Source of the DNA: Isotricha intestinalis
Lineage: Eukaryota > Ciliophora > Litostomatea > Vestibuliferida > Isotrichidae
DNA length: 26,587 nt
Direction of reading: 5' to 3'
Assembly (NCBI GenBank): GCA_023807065.1
Contig: JAJJLU010000624.1
Location: forward strand, 1 to 26,587
Shown here: one piece after another, positions 1 to 9,176 of the stretch
Layout: every line of letters starts with the position of its first letter
Numbering within the stretch: the first letter of the stretch is position 1
The notes under the pieces: generated by a model
What the model was told of the DNA's origin: nothing
Seen by the model: the letters and a program-made list of their open reading frames with translations, nothing else
The model's database searches: none
Translations under genes and position numbers: made by a program

Positions 1-332
1 ACTTATAAAACTGATGAAGATGGAAATAAAATAAAAGAAATTGTAAGAACTACTCCTAAAGGGGAAACTATAACAGAGGTTATTTCAGTTCCCGACGATG
101 AATATAAAACAAAAACTGAAACAAAAGTTATTAAAGGAAAAGATGGTTCAACTACAAAAGTGATTAAAAAAGTAAAAAGAGTTGTAAAAAAAGGAGGAAA
201 TGTAGTTGAAGAAGAAATAACTGATGATACTTCTGATTTACCTATTACAAGTACGACTTATAAAACTGATGAAGATGGAAATAAAATAAAAGAAATTGTA
301 AGAACTACTCCTAAAGGGGAAACTATAACAGA
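1..332 (+). repeat. 85-codon direct repeat in the repetitive N-terminal region
   Basis: Bases 1-77 recur exactly at 256-332, an offset of 255 bp (85 codons), and the frame is kept. The shared block encodes [15 protein letters not shown] followed by [11 protein letters not shown]. After base 77 the copies diverge but keep a similar Thr/Lys/Asp character. Identity at synonymous positions implies recent duplication or gene conversion. More copies probably lie left of the window. Confidence 0.85.
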
Positions 333-1146
333 AACAACATTAATTCCAGAAGATGGTTCCCATACAACAACTACAATAATAAAAGGAGATGATGGATCAA
401 TAAGTAAAACAACAAAAACAACAACAACTTCTGTGAAAAAAACAAAAAAAAGTAAAAAAGGAGGAAAAACTGAAGAAGTAAGAGAAGATATAAAAGATGA
501 TGATGATGATGAAATAGGAGAATTAAAATCAGGAAAGAAAACAACATTAGTTTCTAAAACAATAAGTTCTCAAAAAGAAAATGATGACGATGATGAAATA
601 GGAGAATTGAAATCAGGAAAGAAAACAACATTAGTTTCTAAAAAAGTAATTGCAGGTTCATCAAATGATGATGAAGGAGAAGTTCAAATAGGTAAAAGAA
701 CAGTATTAAAATCAAAGAAAAAAACAATTCCATCAGAAACATTAACTCAAACAATTGAAAGTGAAGAAGTTCATTTTGAAGAACCAAAAAAAGATATTTT
801 AAAATCTAAAGTAAAAAAACCAATAACAGTATCAGGTGGAAATGAAGAAGGAAGAAAAAATTATTTTGAAGAACCAAAAGGTGATTTATCTAGTAATTAT
901 CGAAGAGGTAAATATGATAAATATTCATCTACTTATAATCAAGTTCAATCCATTAAAATTTTATCTGATGGGTCTCTTCAATTGCCTCATCATTATAGAA
1001 CTCATCCAAGATTATATGGAAAAGATGCGAGATATTGCAGAGTTTGTAGAAATACTCATGGATTGATTAGAAAATATGGATTGGATATTTGTAGAAGGTG
1101 CTTCAGAGAAAGATATGTTTTACTTGGGTTTAAACAAACTAAGTAA
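1..1146 (+). CDS. Repetitive Lys/Thr/Asp-rich protein fused to ribosomal protein uS14 (S29), 5' end outside window
   Basis: The frame is open from base 1 to the TAA at 1144-1146, so the gene begins upstream; the GTG at 160 is only a valine codon. About 320 codons encode a charged, repetitive Thr/Lys/Asp/Glu-rich tract: an 85-residue unit seen about twice, then shorter units with the core [17 protein letters not shown]. The last 58 codons (970-1143) are a full-length eukaryotic uS14. They contain the HPR-x-YG entry, a C-x2-C...C-x2-C zinc ribbon (CRVC and CRRC), the HGLIRKYGL core between the cysteine pairs, and a terminal GF motif. uS14 is a 40S-head protein of about 56 residues, normally translated alone. 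I recognise no domain in the N-terminal part. Whether the fusion is real, processed after translation, or produced by a one-base error at the GGG of 970-972 cannot be settled here. Confidence 0.8.
   Translation, partial: TYKTDEDGNKIKEIVRTTPKGETITEVISVPDDEYKTKTETKVIKGKDGSTTKVIKKVKRVVKKGGNVVEEEITDDTSDLPITSTTYKTDEDGNKIKEIVRTTPKGETITETTLIPEDGSHTTTTIIKGDDGSISKTTKTTTTSVKKTKKSKKGGKTEEVREDIKDDDDDEIGELKSGKKTTLVSKTISSQKENDDDDEIGELKSGKKTTLVSKKVIAGSSNDDEGEVQIGKRTVLKSKKKTIPSETLTQTIESEEVHFEEPKKDILKSKVKKPITVSGGNEEGRKNYFEEPKGDLSSNYRRGKYDKYSSTYNQVQSIKILSDGSLQLPHHYRTHPRLYGKDARYCRVCRNTHGLIRKYGLDICRRCFRERYVLLGFKQTK
511..724 (+). repeat. 28-codon degenerate tandem units ([14 protein letters not shown] core)
   Basis: Near-identical blocks starting at 511 and 595 (84-bp offset) encode [17 protein letters not shown] after an Asp-rich run. 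A third, diverged unit ([17 protein letters not shown]) follows at about 676-724. The period is in frame, so this is protein-level repetition inside the same gene. Confidence 0.75.
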
Positions 1147-1772
1147 AATGTCTTTTTTGGGTTTTTGTTGAGATTTTTTATTAATTTAATTTCATTGAAA
1201 AAAAAATTTTTTATTTAAAATTTTTTATAATTTTTTTAAAAGGAATTAACCTAACCCCCATAAATTCGATTATTTCAAAATTTAATACATTTTAAAAAAC
1301 AAATGATAGTTTGAAGAAATAATAATAAATGAAATAGAAAATGTATAAATAAATTCAATGTATTTTGTAAAAAGCTTTTGTTTTTTTAAATTTTGTTTTA
1401 CTAATTCAAATAAAAACAACAGAATTTTTATTTTATGTTTTAAGAATTAATAATTATTAGATTTGAATTATTTAAATATTAATTCAAATAAATAAGAAAA
1501 TTTCATGGGTTTTTTATTTTTATTTGTTTTTCTTAAAATATATAAAAACATTATTAATTTTGTTTTTTTAAATTTTGTGAATTTTTTATTTCTGTAAAAT
1601 TAAAATATGATTATTAAACATAGGTAATGATGAGGATATAATATATAAAAAAATATAAAGATTTGAATATTAAATTATAAATAATATATAGCTAATTGAA
1701 TTAAATAATTTTCAATTTAAAATAAAAATAATTAAATCCTATATATAAAAAATTAAAAAACTTATGAAAAAA
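1147..1772. other. Intergenic spacer, no gene seen
   Basis: Very AT-rich spacer between two convergent genes, so it should hold both 3' ends. It has frequent stops in all frames and no RNA-like GC island. A small C-rich patch (taaccccca, about 1251-1259) stands out but does not repeat. Confidence 0.6.
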
Positions 1773-2858
1773 CTATTCTTTCTTCTTAACCTTCTCCCCG
1801 AAAACATTAGCCAATTTCATTTGAATATTCTTCTTATATTTCTTAGCTTCTAATTGTTTCTTTTTAATACTTTCTTCCTTTATTTTCTCAAATTGATCTT
1901 TAGTAATTCTCTTCTCTCTATTTCTTCCAACATTACCATAAGTTCTCAATCCTAATTCAAAAAGACAAGTAGAATTGGTATGTTTATCAAATAAATTTTT
2001 ATAAGGAAAAATATTAGGTTCTTGATATACACTAGAATAAGGTCTTGTAGATAAATGAATACCAACTCCATCAAAACTTTTCCCATTTCTTTTAACTAAA
2101 GTTTTCTTATATATTTTCCCATTATCATAATCAATTTTATCAAATTGAGTTTCATAAGGTTTATATAAATATTTTTCTATTTTTTTATATTGATCTTTAC
2201 TACTTTGTAATATAGGTAATAAAAAAGAAGAAATTTCACTTTCTTTTAATTTATATGGTAAATCTTGCCATATATTTTTATTAATAAAAATATCTTTTAC
2301 AGGCTTAATTTCTCTTAAAGTTGAAGAATAATTAAATTGAGTTTGATTAATTGTTCCAACTCCAGAAGGGCTAAAAGTTAAATGAGATATAGTATAAAAA
2401 TTATTTGTTGTTGAAAAAGGTCTTTTTTGTTGTTTATTTCTATTTTTATATCTTTCTTGATCATCTTCAAAAAAAGAAGGAGGTTTAAAATTAGTAGTTG
2501 TTTTAATTTTTTTTTGATTTTTTTCTTCTTCATTTTTATTCTTTGTTTCATCTTCAACTTTATAATCTCTTAATTTATAAACCCATTTCATTCCTCCTAA
2601 TCCTATTGATGAATCTTTTGTTATTAAATGAAGAAATTGATTTGTATTTTTTGGAACATGACCATTCAATTTTTTTGCCATGTTTGATTTAGATTTTCTT
2701 TCTATTGTTTCTGTGTCATATGGGTTTAATATTTGAATTTCTTTTATTTTTTTTTTTATTTTTGATTCTGTTTTTTTGGAGTCTTTTTCATTTTGGGATG
2801 TTTGGTTTTCCATTTTTTTAGGTTTAATATTATTTTTTTTTAAAATTGGATTATTCAA
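1773..2858 (-). CDS. Hypothetical basic protein, 361 aa
   Basis: An uninterrupted ORF from ATG to a TAG stop; TAG as a terminator bears on the genetic code. The protein is Lys-rich with a disordered, charged N-terminal third (to about residue 65) and a Glu/Lys stretch near residues 105-120. More ordered-looking segments follow, including FLHLITKDSSIGLGGMKWVY (about 76-95), YSSVYQEPNIFPYKNLF (about 275-291) and CLFELGLRTYGNVGRN (about 299-314). No signal peptide or membrane segment is visible. I do not recognise the family. The aromatic-rich conserved-looking blocks separated by basic linkers resemble many uncharacterised ciliate cytoskeletal or axonemal proteins, but that is only an impression. 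It is tandem with, and downstream of, the CEP78-like gene on the same strand, 119 bp apart. Confidence 0.75.
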   Translation of the reverse strand: MNNPILKKNNIKPKKMENQTSQNEKDSKKTESKIKKKIKEIQILNPYDTETIERKSKSNMAKKLNGHVPKNTNQFLHLITKDSSIGLGGMKWVYKLRDYKVEDETKNKNEEEKNQKKIKTTTNFKPPSFFEDDQERYKNRNKQQKRPFSTTNNFYTISHLTFSPSGVGTINQTQFNYSSTLREIKPVKDIFINKNIWQDLPYKLKESEISSFLLPILQSSKDQYKKIEKYLYKPYETQFDKIDYDNGKIYKKTLVKRNGKSFDGVGIHLSTRPYSSVYQEPNIFPYKNLFDKHTNSTCLFELGLRTYGNVGRNREKRITKDQFEKIKEESIKKKQLEAKKYKKNIQMKLANVFGEKVKKKE

Positions 2859-2977
2859 AGAAGTTATTTTTTTATTCTTTATTTATTGTTTTTTTTGGGT
2901 TTTTAATTAATTTTTTCAAATTGAAAATATAAAAATTAGAAAATATAATTTCACTCTTTATGTTTATTTAGATATTA

Positions 2978-4306
2978 TTAATTTTCCTCAACATCTTCAT
3001 CATCTTTTTCTTCTTCTTTTTCTTCTTCTTTTTCCTCTTCTTTTTCCTCTTCTTTTTCCTCTTCTTTTTCCTCTTCATTTTCTTTTTTGTCTTCAGGAGG
3101 AAAATTACTATTATAAGTTTCAATGATTTCTTGAGGAATATCTACATCAAAAAAAGATTCATCAACGAAGCTTTTTAAATTCTCAAATTCTTCTTGGGTA
3201 AAATCACCATTAATATACTGTTGATATAAATACTTAATATTTTTACTCATTTTCATAACAACTCTAGCATGAATTTCCTCATCATAACCAGGATTATTTT
3301 GCATATCTAAAGTTAATAAACTGTTATTTTTTCTCATCATTCTAATAAATTTCTTACAATCATCTTTAGAAAAATTATTATTACTTAAATCTATAGATCT
3401 AATATATTGATCATAACCTAAAGAATTACTTAAACAATCAGCAGATAATTCACTTAAATTATTACCTTGTAAACTTAAAGATATTAAACCTAAAGTATAT
3501 TCATTATTAGAAGGTTTTTCATTTCTTAATCCATAAGCCCAAATTATTTGATCTCTTCTTTGGGTTTGTCTTGCAATTGCTCTTGCTATCATATTACCAT
3601 ATTTATCATTAAATTCATTATATCCTAAATCAAGATATTCTAATGATTCATGTGTTAATAAACCTTTTAATAATATTTCATAATTTTCTAATGTTATTTT
3701 ACTATTGTTTATTTGTAATGCTTGTAATGATTTATTTTTTAATATTCCATTTGATAATATTTTTGATATTTCATTTGTAAATTTTATATATGTTAATGAT
3801 AATGTTACTATATTTGGAGAAAGAGATAAATTTTTAGATATTGAAGTTGATATTTGAATTAACATTTTTTGGTTTTCATTTTCTATTTGTTTCTTGTTTT
3901 TTGATTGATTTTCAAAATTATAATTATCTTTTGATTTTTTAGAAGTTGAAGGATCACCTTTTGAAGGATCAAAAGGACCTAATTGAATATGTTTAAAATA
4001 ATTATATTTTGAAATTATTTTTGAAAAAGCATTTATGTCTTTTAAAGATAATGTATTTAAATATATATTTAATTGTTCTGAACGAAGTTGAAATATTATT
4101 ATATTGTTTGGGCTTGTATATGTTTTAACACATATTTTTTTATAATCTTCTATTGCTTTTTTGGAATCTATTGGTGGTTCTATTATTTGTTCTAAATTAT
4201 TTTGATTTTCGTTTAAATCAGTTTGATTTATTTCTTCTTCATTTTGTTCCATATATTCTTCATTTTCATCGTATTCATTTTGATATTGTCCGTCATTATC
4301 AATCAT
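2978..4306 (-). CDS. CEP78: CEP78-like leucine-rich-repeat protein, 442 aa
   Basis: Seen: an acidic N-terminus (to about 50), then LRR units including SLQALQINNSKIT, SLEYLDLGYNEFND, LISLSLQGNNLSEL, IRSIDLSNNNFSKDD and LLTLDMQNNPGYDEE. Between repeats lies an Arg/Gln-rich insertion with QTQRRDQIIWAYGLRNEKPS, which closely resembles the W-x2-SLR-x2-P signature of CEP78 before its later repeats. CEP78 is a centriole/basal-body LRR protein needed for normal cilium assembly, which suits a ciliated cell. After the LRRs come a helical segment (about 350-385) and a very acidic C-terminus with six EEEK units. Length is shorter than the animal protein, which carries a longer C-terminal coiled-coil region. 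Assignment rests on motif memory; a generic RNI-type LRR protein is the alternative. Confidence 0.68.
   Translation of the reverse strand: MIDNDGQYQNEYDENEEYMEQNEEEINQTDLNENQNNLEQIIEPPIDSKKAIEDYKKICVKTYTSPNNIIIFQLRSEQLNIYLNTLSLKDINAFSKIISKYNYFKHIQLGPFDPSKGDPSTSKKSKDNYNFENQSKNKKQIENENQKMLIQISTSISKNLSLSPNIVTLSLTYIKFTNEISKILSNGILKNKSLQALQINNSKITLENYEILLKGLLTHESLEYLDLGYNEFNDKYGNMIARAIARQTQRRDQIIWAYGLRNEKPSNNEYTLGLISLSLQGNNLSELSADCLSNSLGYDQYIRSIDLSNNNFSKDDCKKFIRMMRKNNSLLTLDMQNNPGYDEEIHARVVMKMSKNIKYLYQQYINGDFTQEEFENLKSFVDESFFDVDIPQEIIETYNSNFPPEDKKENEEEKEEEKEEEKEEEKEEEKEEEKDDEDVEEN
3005..3076 (-). repeat. 12-bp coding minisatellite, six EEEK units
   Basis: Six consecutive 12-bp units on the + strand (two of tttttcttcttc, then four of tttttcctcttc) encode six Glu-rich four-residue repeats near the C-terminus of the CEP78-like protein. 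The two unit types fall in blocks, which suggests expansion by slippage; copy number may be polymorphic. Confidence 0.9.
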
Positions 4307-4711
4307 ATTTTTAATTTAATATTTAAATTAAAAAATAAATTTAAATCAAAATCTAAAATAATTAAAAATAAATAATATTATATTTACATATATTTAAAAT
4401 TCAATTTTGTTAAACGAAATGAATATATTATATAAAAATAATTCTTTGAATTTTTTATTGTTCAATTTATGATTATAAACAAAAATTATGATGTATAATC
4501 TATTTCAATAATTATGTTTTACTCTTGATATTATTATTTATAATTTTAGTTTTTAAATAAACAATTTAATTTTTACAATTGATTATTAATTATTTCCTTT
4601 GTTTCAATATTCAAAGTGATTATAAAAAAACAAAACTATTAAATTGAAAGTAAAATATAAATATTCTTTAATTTAAATTAATTTAAAAAAAATAATTCCA
4701 AAAACAAAATA
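4307..4711. other. Intergenic spacer, no gene seen
   Basis: AT-rich spacer between two minus-strand genes, holding the 3' end of the lipase-like gene and the promoter of the CEP78-like gene. All frames are closed and I see no recognisable motif. Confidence 0.6.
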
Positions 4712-6817
4712 TTAATCTTTCTTATTTCTATCATTTAAAAACTCTTCAATTTCTTTAAACAAAAGTAATTGTGGATTAGTTTTCAAAATATCACTTTCCA
4801 AAGCAAAAAACCCATGACCATAACCTTTAAATTCATAAGTTTTAACATTTAAATCATCATATTTAGATATTTTATAAATTAACCTTAAAGAATCATCTCT
4901 TAAAGGGTCTAAAGTACCTAAATAAAATCTAGTTCTAGGCAATTCTTTAATTAAAATATCGTTAGCTTTAACAGGATTTAAAAAAGGATCTTCTTCAATT
5001 AAATAATCATTCCTATAACATTCATTACAATATTTTAATAATTTATCATGCAATAAAGGATCTTGTAAAGCAATAATCATACTTAGACTCATATTTTTTA
5101 TACTAGTATCACTACAAGGATATTCAGCTAAAACTAAATCAGGTAATCTTATATTAATATTTTCATATTTATTTATTGCAATTAATAAGAAAGTTAAAGC
5201 CAAGCATAAATTTCCTCCTGCTGAATCACCACTTAAAATAATGTTATCTATTTTCATATCTAATTTTTTTTCCATATGATTTATTATCCACATATAACCT
5301 TGAAAACAATCATTTAATCCTTTTGGATATTTATATTGAGGAGATAAACCATAATTTATACCTATTATAGGTATTTTTAAAGTATTTGACCATGTTCTTA
5401 AATATTTTTCATGGAAAAACGTTGTTGTTGCTATAAATCCTCCTCCATGAATGTGAATTAAAATTGTATTTTTTGTTTCATTTTTTTGATTTGATTGTTG
5501 AAAAAAATTAAACAAAGATTTTTTTGGATTTTGTCTTTCTGATTCAAATGTTATTTTTGATGAATGAAATAAACGAGTACTCACATAATTTTCTTTATTT
5601 GATTTTTCTATTTGTTCTAAATATAATGGTAAAGTATTGTTTTCAATTTTAGAAATTTTAACTTCTTCTTTTTTTCCTTCATTTTTATATAAGAAATTTA
5701 ATAATTTTGAAATATAATCTCTTGTTATTTCTGGATATTCTCTTTTTAAATATAATTTTTTATGAAAATTTATTTTTGGATAAAATCTTTCATTAAATTT
5801 TTTTACTATTTTTGTTTTTGAAACATTTAAAGCTTTTAACATCCAATCATTTGAAGGTGAAATTTGCATTTTTTTTGCTTCATAAATTGCTTTTATATTA
5901 TTTAGTTTATATTTAATTCCTGTTGAAATGACATTAAAAATATTAATAAAATTAGAATTTGTTTTGAATGAATTATATAATAATGCTTGTCCTTTGTCAT
6001 TTGCTTCTATTAATTTTTTAAAGGTTTCAATAACTAATTTTTCATTTTTTGGTATAACTCTAAAATATTTTTTTTTAATTTTATCCCATTCTTCACTTTC
6101 TTCAGGGATATTATTAATATCTTTTTCATCAATATAAAATGAATTATTCAAAACTAAATCAATATTATCTATTTTTTCTAATGATTTTAATAATTCTAAT
6201 AATATAATATGATTTTTTAATTTTTCTTCTTCATTTTTTACTTCATTAAAATTTTTAATTGAAATAAATGTTTCTAATTGATTTTTTAATTTTTCCAGAA
6301 AATCAATTAAATATTTTACACAAGAATCCATAAATAAAATTCCAAATTTATGATTAGATTCTTTTATTAATTTTCCATGTTCAATTATTGGTTTTATTTC
6401 ATTTATTATTAAATTTTTATCTAAATCATTCTGATATTGTAATTCTATTAATTTTTTAAATTCTTCATTATTAAAAAAATCATCTATTTTTATTTCTTCT
6501 TCTTTAATCGAGGGTGAACTTTTATTTATTAGCACACTTGTTAAATATTTTATCGCCTTAATTAATAGAATATAATCATATGTCTTTTTTTTATATGATA
6601 AAGAAAGTTGATTTATTGAATTTATATTTGATTTAATTATATTTGAATATGAAGATAATAAGTCATTTTGTTTTGAATATAAAAGATTTAAATCATTTTT
6701 AAATACTTCATCAGTTACTGGTTCCAATAATTTTTGTTCTAATTCTGGATTATTATACGATGGAAATTTTATATTATTTGTTGTCAATTGATAAGGTAAA
6801 TTTTCTGTTGATTCCAT
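4712..6817 (-). CDS. Hormone-sensitive-lipase-like serine hydrolase, 701 aa
   Basis: The C-terminal half is an alpha/beta-hydrolase of the hormone-sensitive lipase (HSL, GDXG) family. It has the oxyanion-hole motif HGGG (residues 457-460), nucleophile elbow GDSAGG with Ser532, acid Asp637 in TLDPLRD, and His668 in GYGHGF. These line up as a complete Ser-Asp-His triad. The long helical N-terminal region (about 30-380) matches the size and position of the HSL N-terminal domain found in eukaryotic HSL but absent from bacterial GDXG esterases. The likely role is cytosolic or lipid-droplet hydrolysis of acylglycerols or sterol esters. No signal peptide is seen. It is divergent from the RING-CH/FHA gene with only about 128 bp between the two predicted starts, implying a shared promoter region. 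Frame and length look complete; substrate is inferred from family. Confidence 0.88.
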   Translation of the reverse strand: MESTENLPYQLTTNNIKFPSYNNPELEQKLLEPVTDEVFKNDLNLLYSKQNDLLSSYSNIIKSNINSINQLSLSYKKKTYDYILLIKAIKYLTSVLINKSSPSIKEEEIKIDDFFNNEEFKKLIELQYQNDLDKNLIINEIKPIIEHGKLIKESNHKFGILFMDSCVKYLIDFLEKLKNQLETFISIKNFNEVKNEEEKLKNHIILLELLKSLEKIDNIDLVLNNSFYIDEKDINNIPEESEEWDKIKKKYFRVIPKNEKLVIETFKKLIEANDKGQALLYNSFKTNSNFINIFNVISTGIKYKLNNIKAIYEAKKMQISPSNDWMLKALNVSKTKIVKKFNERFYPKINFHKKLYLKREYPEITRDYISKLLNFLYKNEGKKEEVKISKIENNTLPLYLEQIEKSNKENYVSTRLFHSSKITFESERQNPKKSLFNFFQQSNQKNETKNTILIHIHGGGFIATTTFFHEKYLRTWSNTLKIPIIGINYGLSPQYKYPKGLNDCFQGYMWIINHMEKKLDMKIDNIILSGDSAGGNLCLALTFLLIAINKYENINIRLPDLVLAEYPCSDTSIKNMSLSMIIALQDPLLHDKLLKYCNECYRNDYLIEEDPFLNPVKANDILIKELPRTRFYLGTLDPLRDDSLRLIYKISKYDDLNVKTYEFKGYGHGFFALESDILKTNPQLLLFKEIEEFLNDRNKKD

Positions 6818-6945
6818 TTTATAATATAATTATTTTTCAAAGAGTCATTTTTATTTATATATCTTTTCTATTTAATATTCCATATAAAAGTATTTAAATG
6901 AATATAAAGCAATTGTTTTTAAAATTAAAAATTTAATAAAAAAAA
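6818..6945. promoter_or_regulatory. Short divergent promoter interval
   Basis: The lipase-like gene (-) starts at 6817 and the predicted RING-CH/FHA start (+) is 6946. These 128 AT-rich bases must therefore hold both 5' untranslated regions and any shared control elements. I see no specific element; the call is positional. Confidence 0.4.
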
Positions 6946-8215
6946 ATGAAAAAACTATCAAAAAAGTAAATAAAAATTAAATTAAAAAAGTCTTTTTATA
7001 GAAAGTTTAACTTGGTCAAAAGAATATTCAGATTTATATAATTATGAATATCAAAATCCTACAAGAGATGAATTTAAATTAAATGAAAATGGTTATTTAA
7101 TTCGACAAAAAGATTCAGTGACATTCTTAAAATATATATTATATTACAATAATCAAAAAATATATTCTCCTGGAAAAATATGTCATATTGATTGTAACAA
7201 ACAAAATTATTCAATTATATTAGATAAAGATAATTCACCTTCTTCAGAAGAAATAAATTCTCCTTCAATTTTAGTTAATACTGTCTGTTATTCAGAAAAA
7301 GATCTAGGATATGAATTAAATATTGGAGATATAATAAAAGTTGGAAGATTTAAAATGAAAGTTAGGAAAATAAATTTAAAGTATAAAAATAGAAATTTAA
7401 ATAAAAATGAGAAAGATGAAAAAATAACTTTAATTATTAATGATAATGATTTTAATAATAATAATGAAAGTAAAGTTTGTAGAATTTGTTTTACTAATTT
7501 AGATTTTTCTCCTTTAATTACTCCTTGTAATTGTACTGGTTCTTCTAAATATATTCATTTATTTTGTTTACAAAAATGGTTAAAAAGTAAAGTACGTTTA
7601 TATTATAAACATAAAATAAAAAATAATATTATGGCTTTTCAATTGGATCCTGTTCAATGTGAAATTTGCAAAGAATATTTTCCAGATTATGTAAAATTAA
7701 ATAATAATTTATATGAAATTTGTGATTATAATGCAGTTGATGAACACAATGATAATAATGTAGACAATCAAAATTATTTTACTTTAGAAACTTTAACAAA
7801 TGAAAAACATTCAAAAAAATATATTTATAATGTTAATTTAATAAGTGATAATTCTATTGTTTATATTGGAAGAGCTAATGATAGTGACATAAAACTAAAT
7901 GATGCTACAATAAGTAGAATTCATTCTTGTATTCATGTTGTTGAAGGAAGATTATTTATTAGAGATTTAAATTCTAAATATGGAACCAGTGTAATTTTGC
8001 AAAACAAACAATTTAATTTATATGATGAAAAAAGTGTTACTTTACAATTTGGAAGAACTTTATTAACTTTTGTTCAAAGAGGCAATTTTATTGTTAATTT
8101 TTTTTGCTGCTTATGTAAAGATAAAAAGAAGGAAGAAAGAGAAAAATATTATAATGAAAATAAAAAAGGAATCAATTTCGAGAAAGATTATCATATTAAA
8201 TATCAAAAAGATTAA
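6946..8215 (+). CDS. RING-CH (MARCH-type) plus FHA domain protein, probable 5' intron
   Basis: The main open frame runs from just after an in-frame TAA at 6983-6985 to TAA 8213-8215 but has no ATG in its first part; GTG 7118 is internal. Coding-like sequence (TWSKEYSDLYNYEYQNPTRD) precedes it. I therefore propose ATG 6946-6948, a 20-nt first exon and a short intron. Numbering from 7118, a RING-CH zinc domain spans C121, C124, C137, C139, H147, C150, C181 and C184 (C4HC3). An FHA domain spans about 238-320 with the GR...SD motif, the SRIH motif and the N-KYGT phosphopeptide-binding features. RING-CH domains act as E3 ubiquitin ligases and FHA domains bind phosphothreonine, so a phospho-directed ligase is a reasonable inference. 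The residues before the RING (about 12-85) may be a second, degenerate FHA-like fold. No membrane segment is evident, unlike most MARCH proteins. Confidence 0.8.
6966..7005 (+). other. Predicted first intron of the RING-CH/FHA gene
   Basis: GT at 6966 follows ATGAAAAAACTATCAAAAAA. Splicing to AG 7004-7005 (40 nt) joins the ATG to the long frame in phase. AG 6989-6990 (25 nt) also keeps phase. The more consensus-looking TAG at 6999-7001 (36 nt) does not. The need for an intron is well supported because no in-frame ATG exists; the exact acceptor is uncertain. Confidence 0.45.
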
Positions 8216-8322
8216 CTAAATTAAATTTAAAAACAACAAATAATTTTAATTGTAAAAATAAGCATTTTTCTTAAAAAAAAATTTTAAAAATTAAAATTAA
8301 TAATAAATAATAATTTTAATTA

Positions 8323-8712
8323 TTAGTCATCATCATTAATATAAATAATATCTGATTCATTTAATTCAATAAATTTAGGTGAAGGTCTTATAAAGGCATG
8401 TCCATAATCAAAATCATCTTTTTCTTCAATTTCTTCTTTTAATCTTTTTCTTTTTTTTAAGAATAATTTATTAGAATATTGCTCTTTTTTAATATCAATT
8501 TCTTGAATTTTATTTGACAACAAATTTTTTGATATTTCAATATTTACAGTTTGATTTATTTCGAATTTCTTTTCAAATGAACTTTTATTTTTACCTATTA
8601 ATTCTTGAATTTCTTGATAAATTTTTGATTTTAATTCTTCTTCATATATTTTTAATTCTTCTTGGATTGATTGGTGAAATTTTTCCATGATGTTTTTTTT
8701 TATTTCTTCCAT
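8323..8712 (-). CDS. Small coiled-coil protein, 129 aa
   Basis: A complete ATG-to-TAA frame, convergent with the RING-CH/FHA gene (107 bp between stops). Residues 1-60 are Glu/Lys-rich with heptad-like spacing and are probably a coiled coil. A basic cluster near 83-91 (LFLKKRKRL) could be a nuclear localisation signal. The acidic tail ends in DDD after a less charged FDYGHAFIRPSPKFIEL segment, the only part with uncommon residues and so the best candidate for a conserved motif. I do not recognise the family. The balanced composition and short gaps either side favour a real gene over a chance ORF. Confidence 0.6.
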   Translation of the reverse strand: MEEIKKNIMEKFHQSIQEELKIYEEELKSKIYQEIQELIGKNKSSFEKKFEINQTVNIEISKNLLSNKIQEIDIKKEQYSNKLFLKKRKRLKEEIEEKDDFDYGHAFIRPSPKFIELNESDIIYINDDD

Positions 8713-9176
8713 AAGATTAATTTTATTTAAAATTTGGTCAATAATTCAAGCTATTATACTCTTATATATTATCCACACTCTTATTTGTAAAATATGTTTA
8801 AAATATTTAAGTTCTCCTACCTTCTCAATTTGATTTAAAAAAAAAAATATTTATTTTAATTTTACTTAATTAATAATTTGAATATAATTTTTTATTTTTT
8901 TATTTTTTTTCTATAATACAAATTATTTATTTAAAACTTAATTTTCCAAATTTAAAATGAAAATTTCCATATCAATAAAAACAAAAATCAAAATAAAAAA
9001 AATTTAATCTAAAACCTAAAAAATATCTAAAAGTATATTAAATATTAAAAATAAATCCTATTCAAACCCAAAAATTTAAAGTAAATAACGAAAAAAACAA
9101 AAATAAATTAAATATAAGAACTAAAAAAAATAAGAATTTATTTTTAATACCCAAAATAAAACTTCAAATAACCTTT
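8713..9176. other. Intergenic spacer, no gene seen
   Basis: Extremely A/T-homopolymer-rich spacer between two minus-strand genes. No frame longer than a few dozen codons and no structured RNA candidate. Confidence 0.6.

Noticed and set aside
836..1066. 76-codon ORF overlapping the uS14 gene on the same strand
   Set aside because: It begins at an alternative codon, lies out of frame with the clear uS14 sequence, and has no coding-like motifs. It only reflects the same bases in another frame.
1251..1259. C-rich patch resembling an interstitial telomeric repeat
   Set aside because: It does not match CCCCAAT and is not repeated. A single C-run is insufficient.
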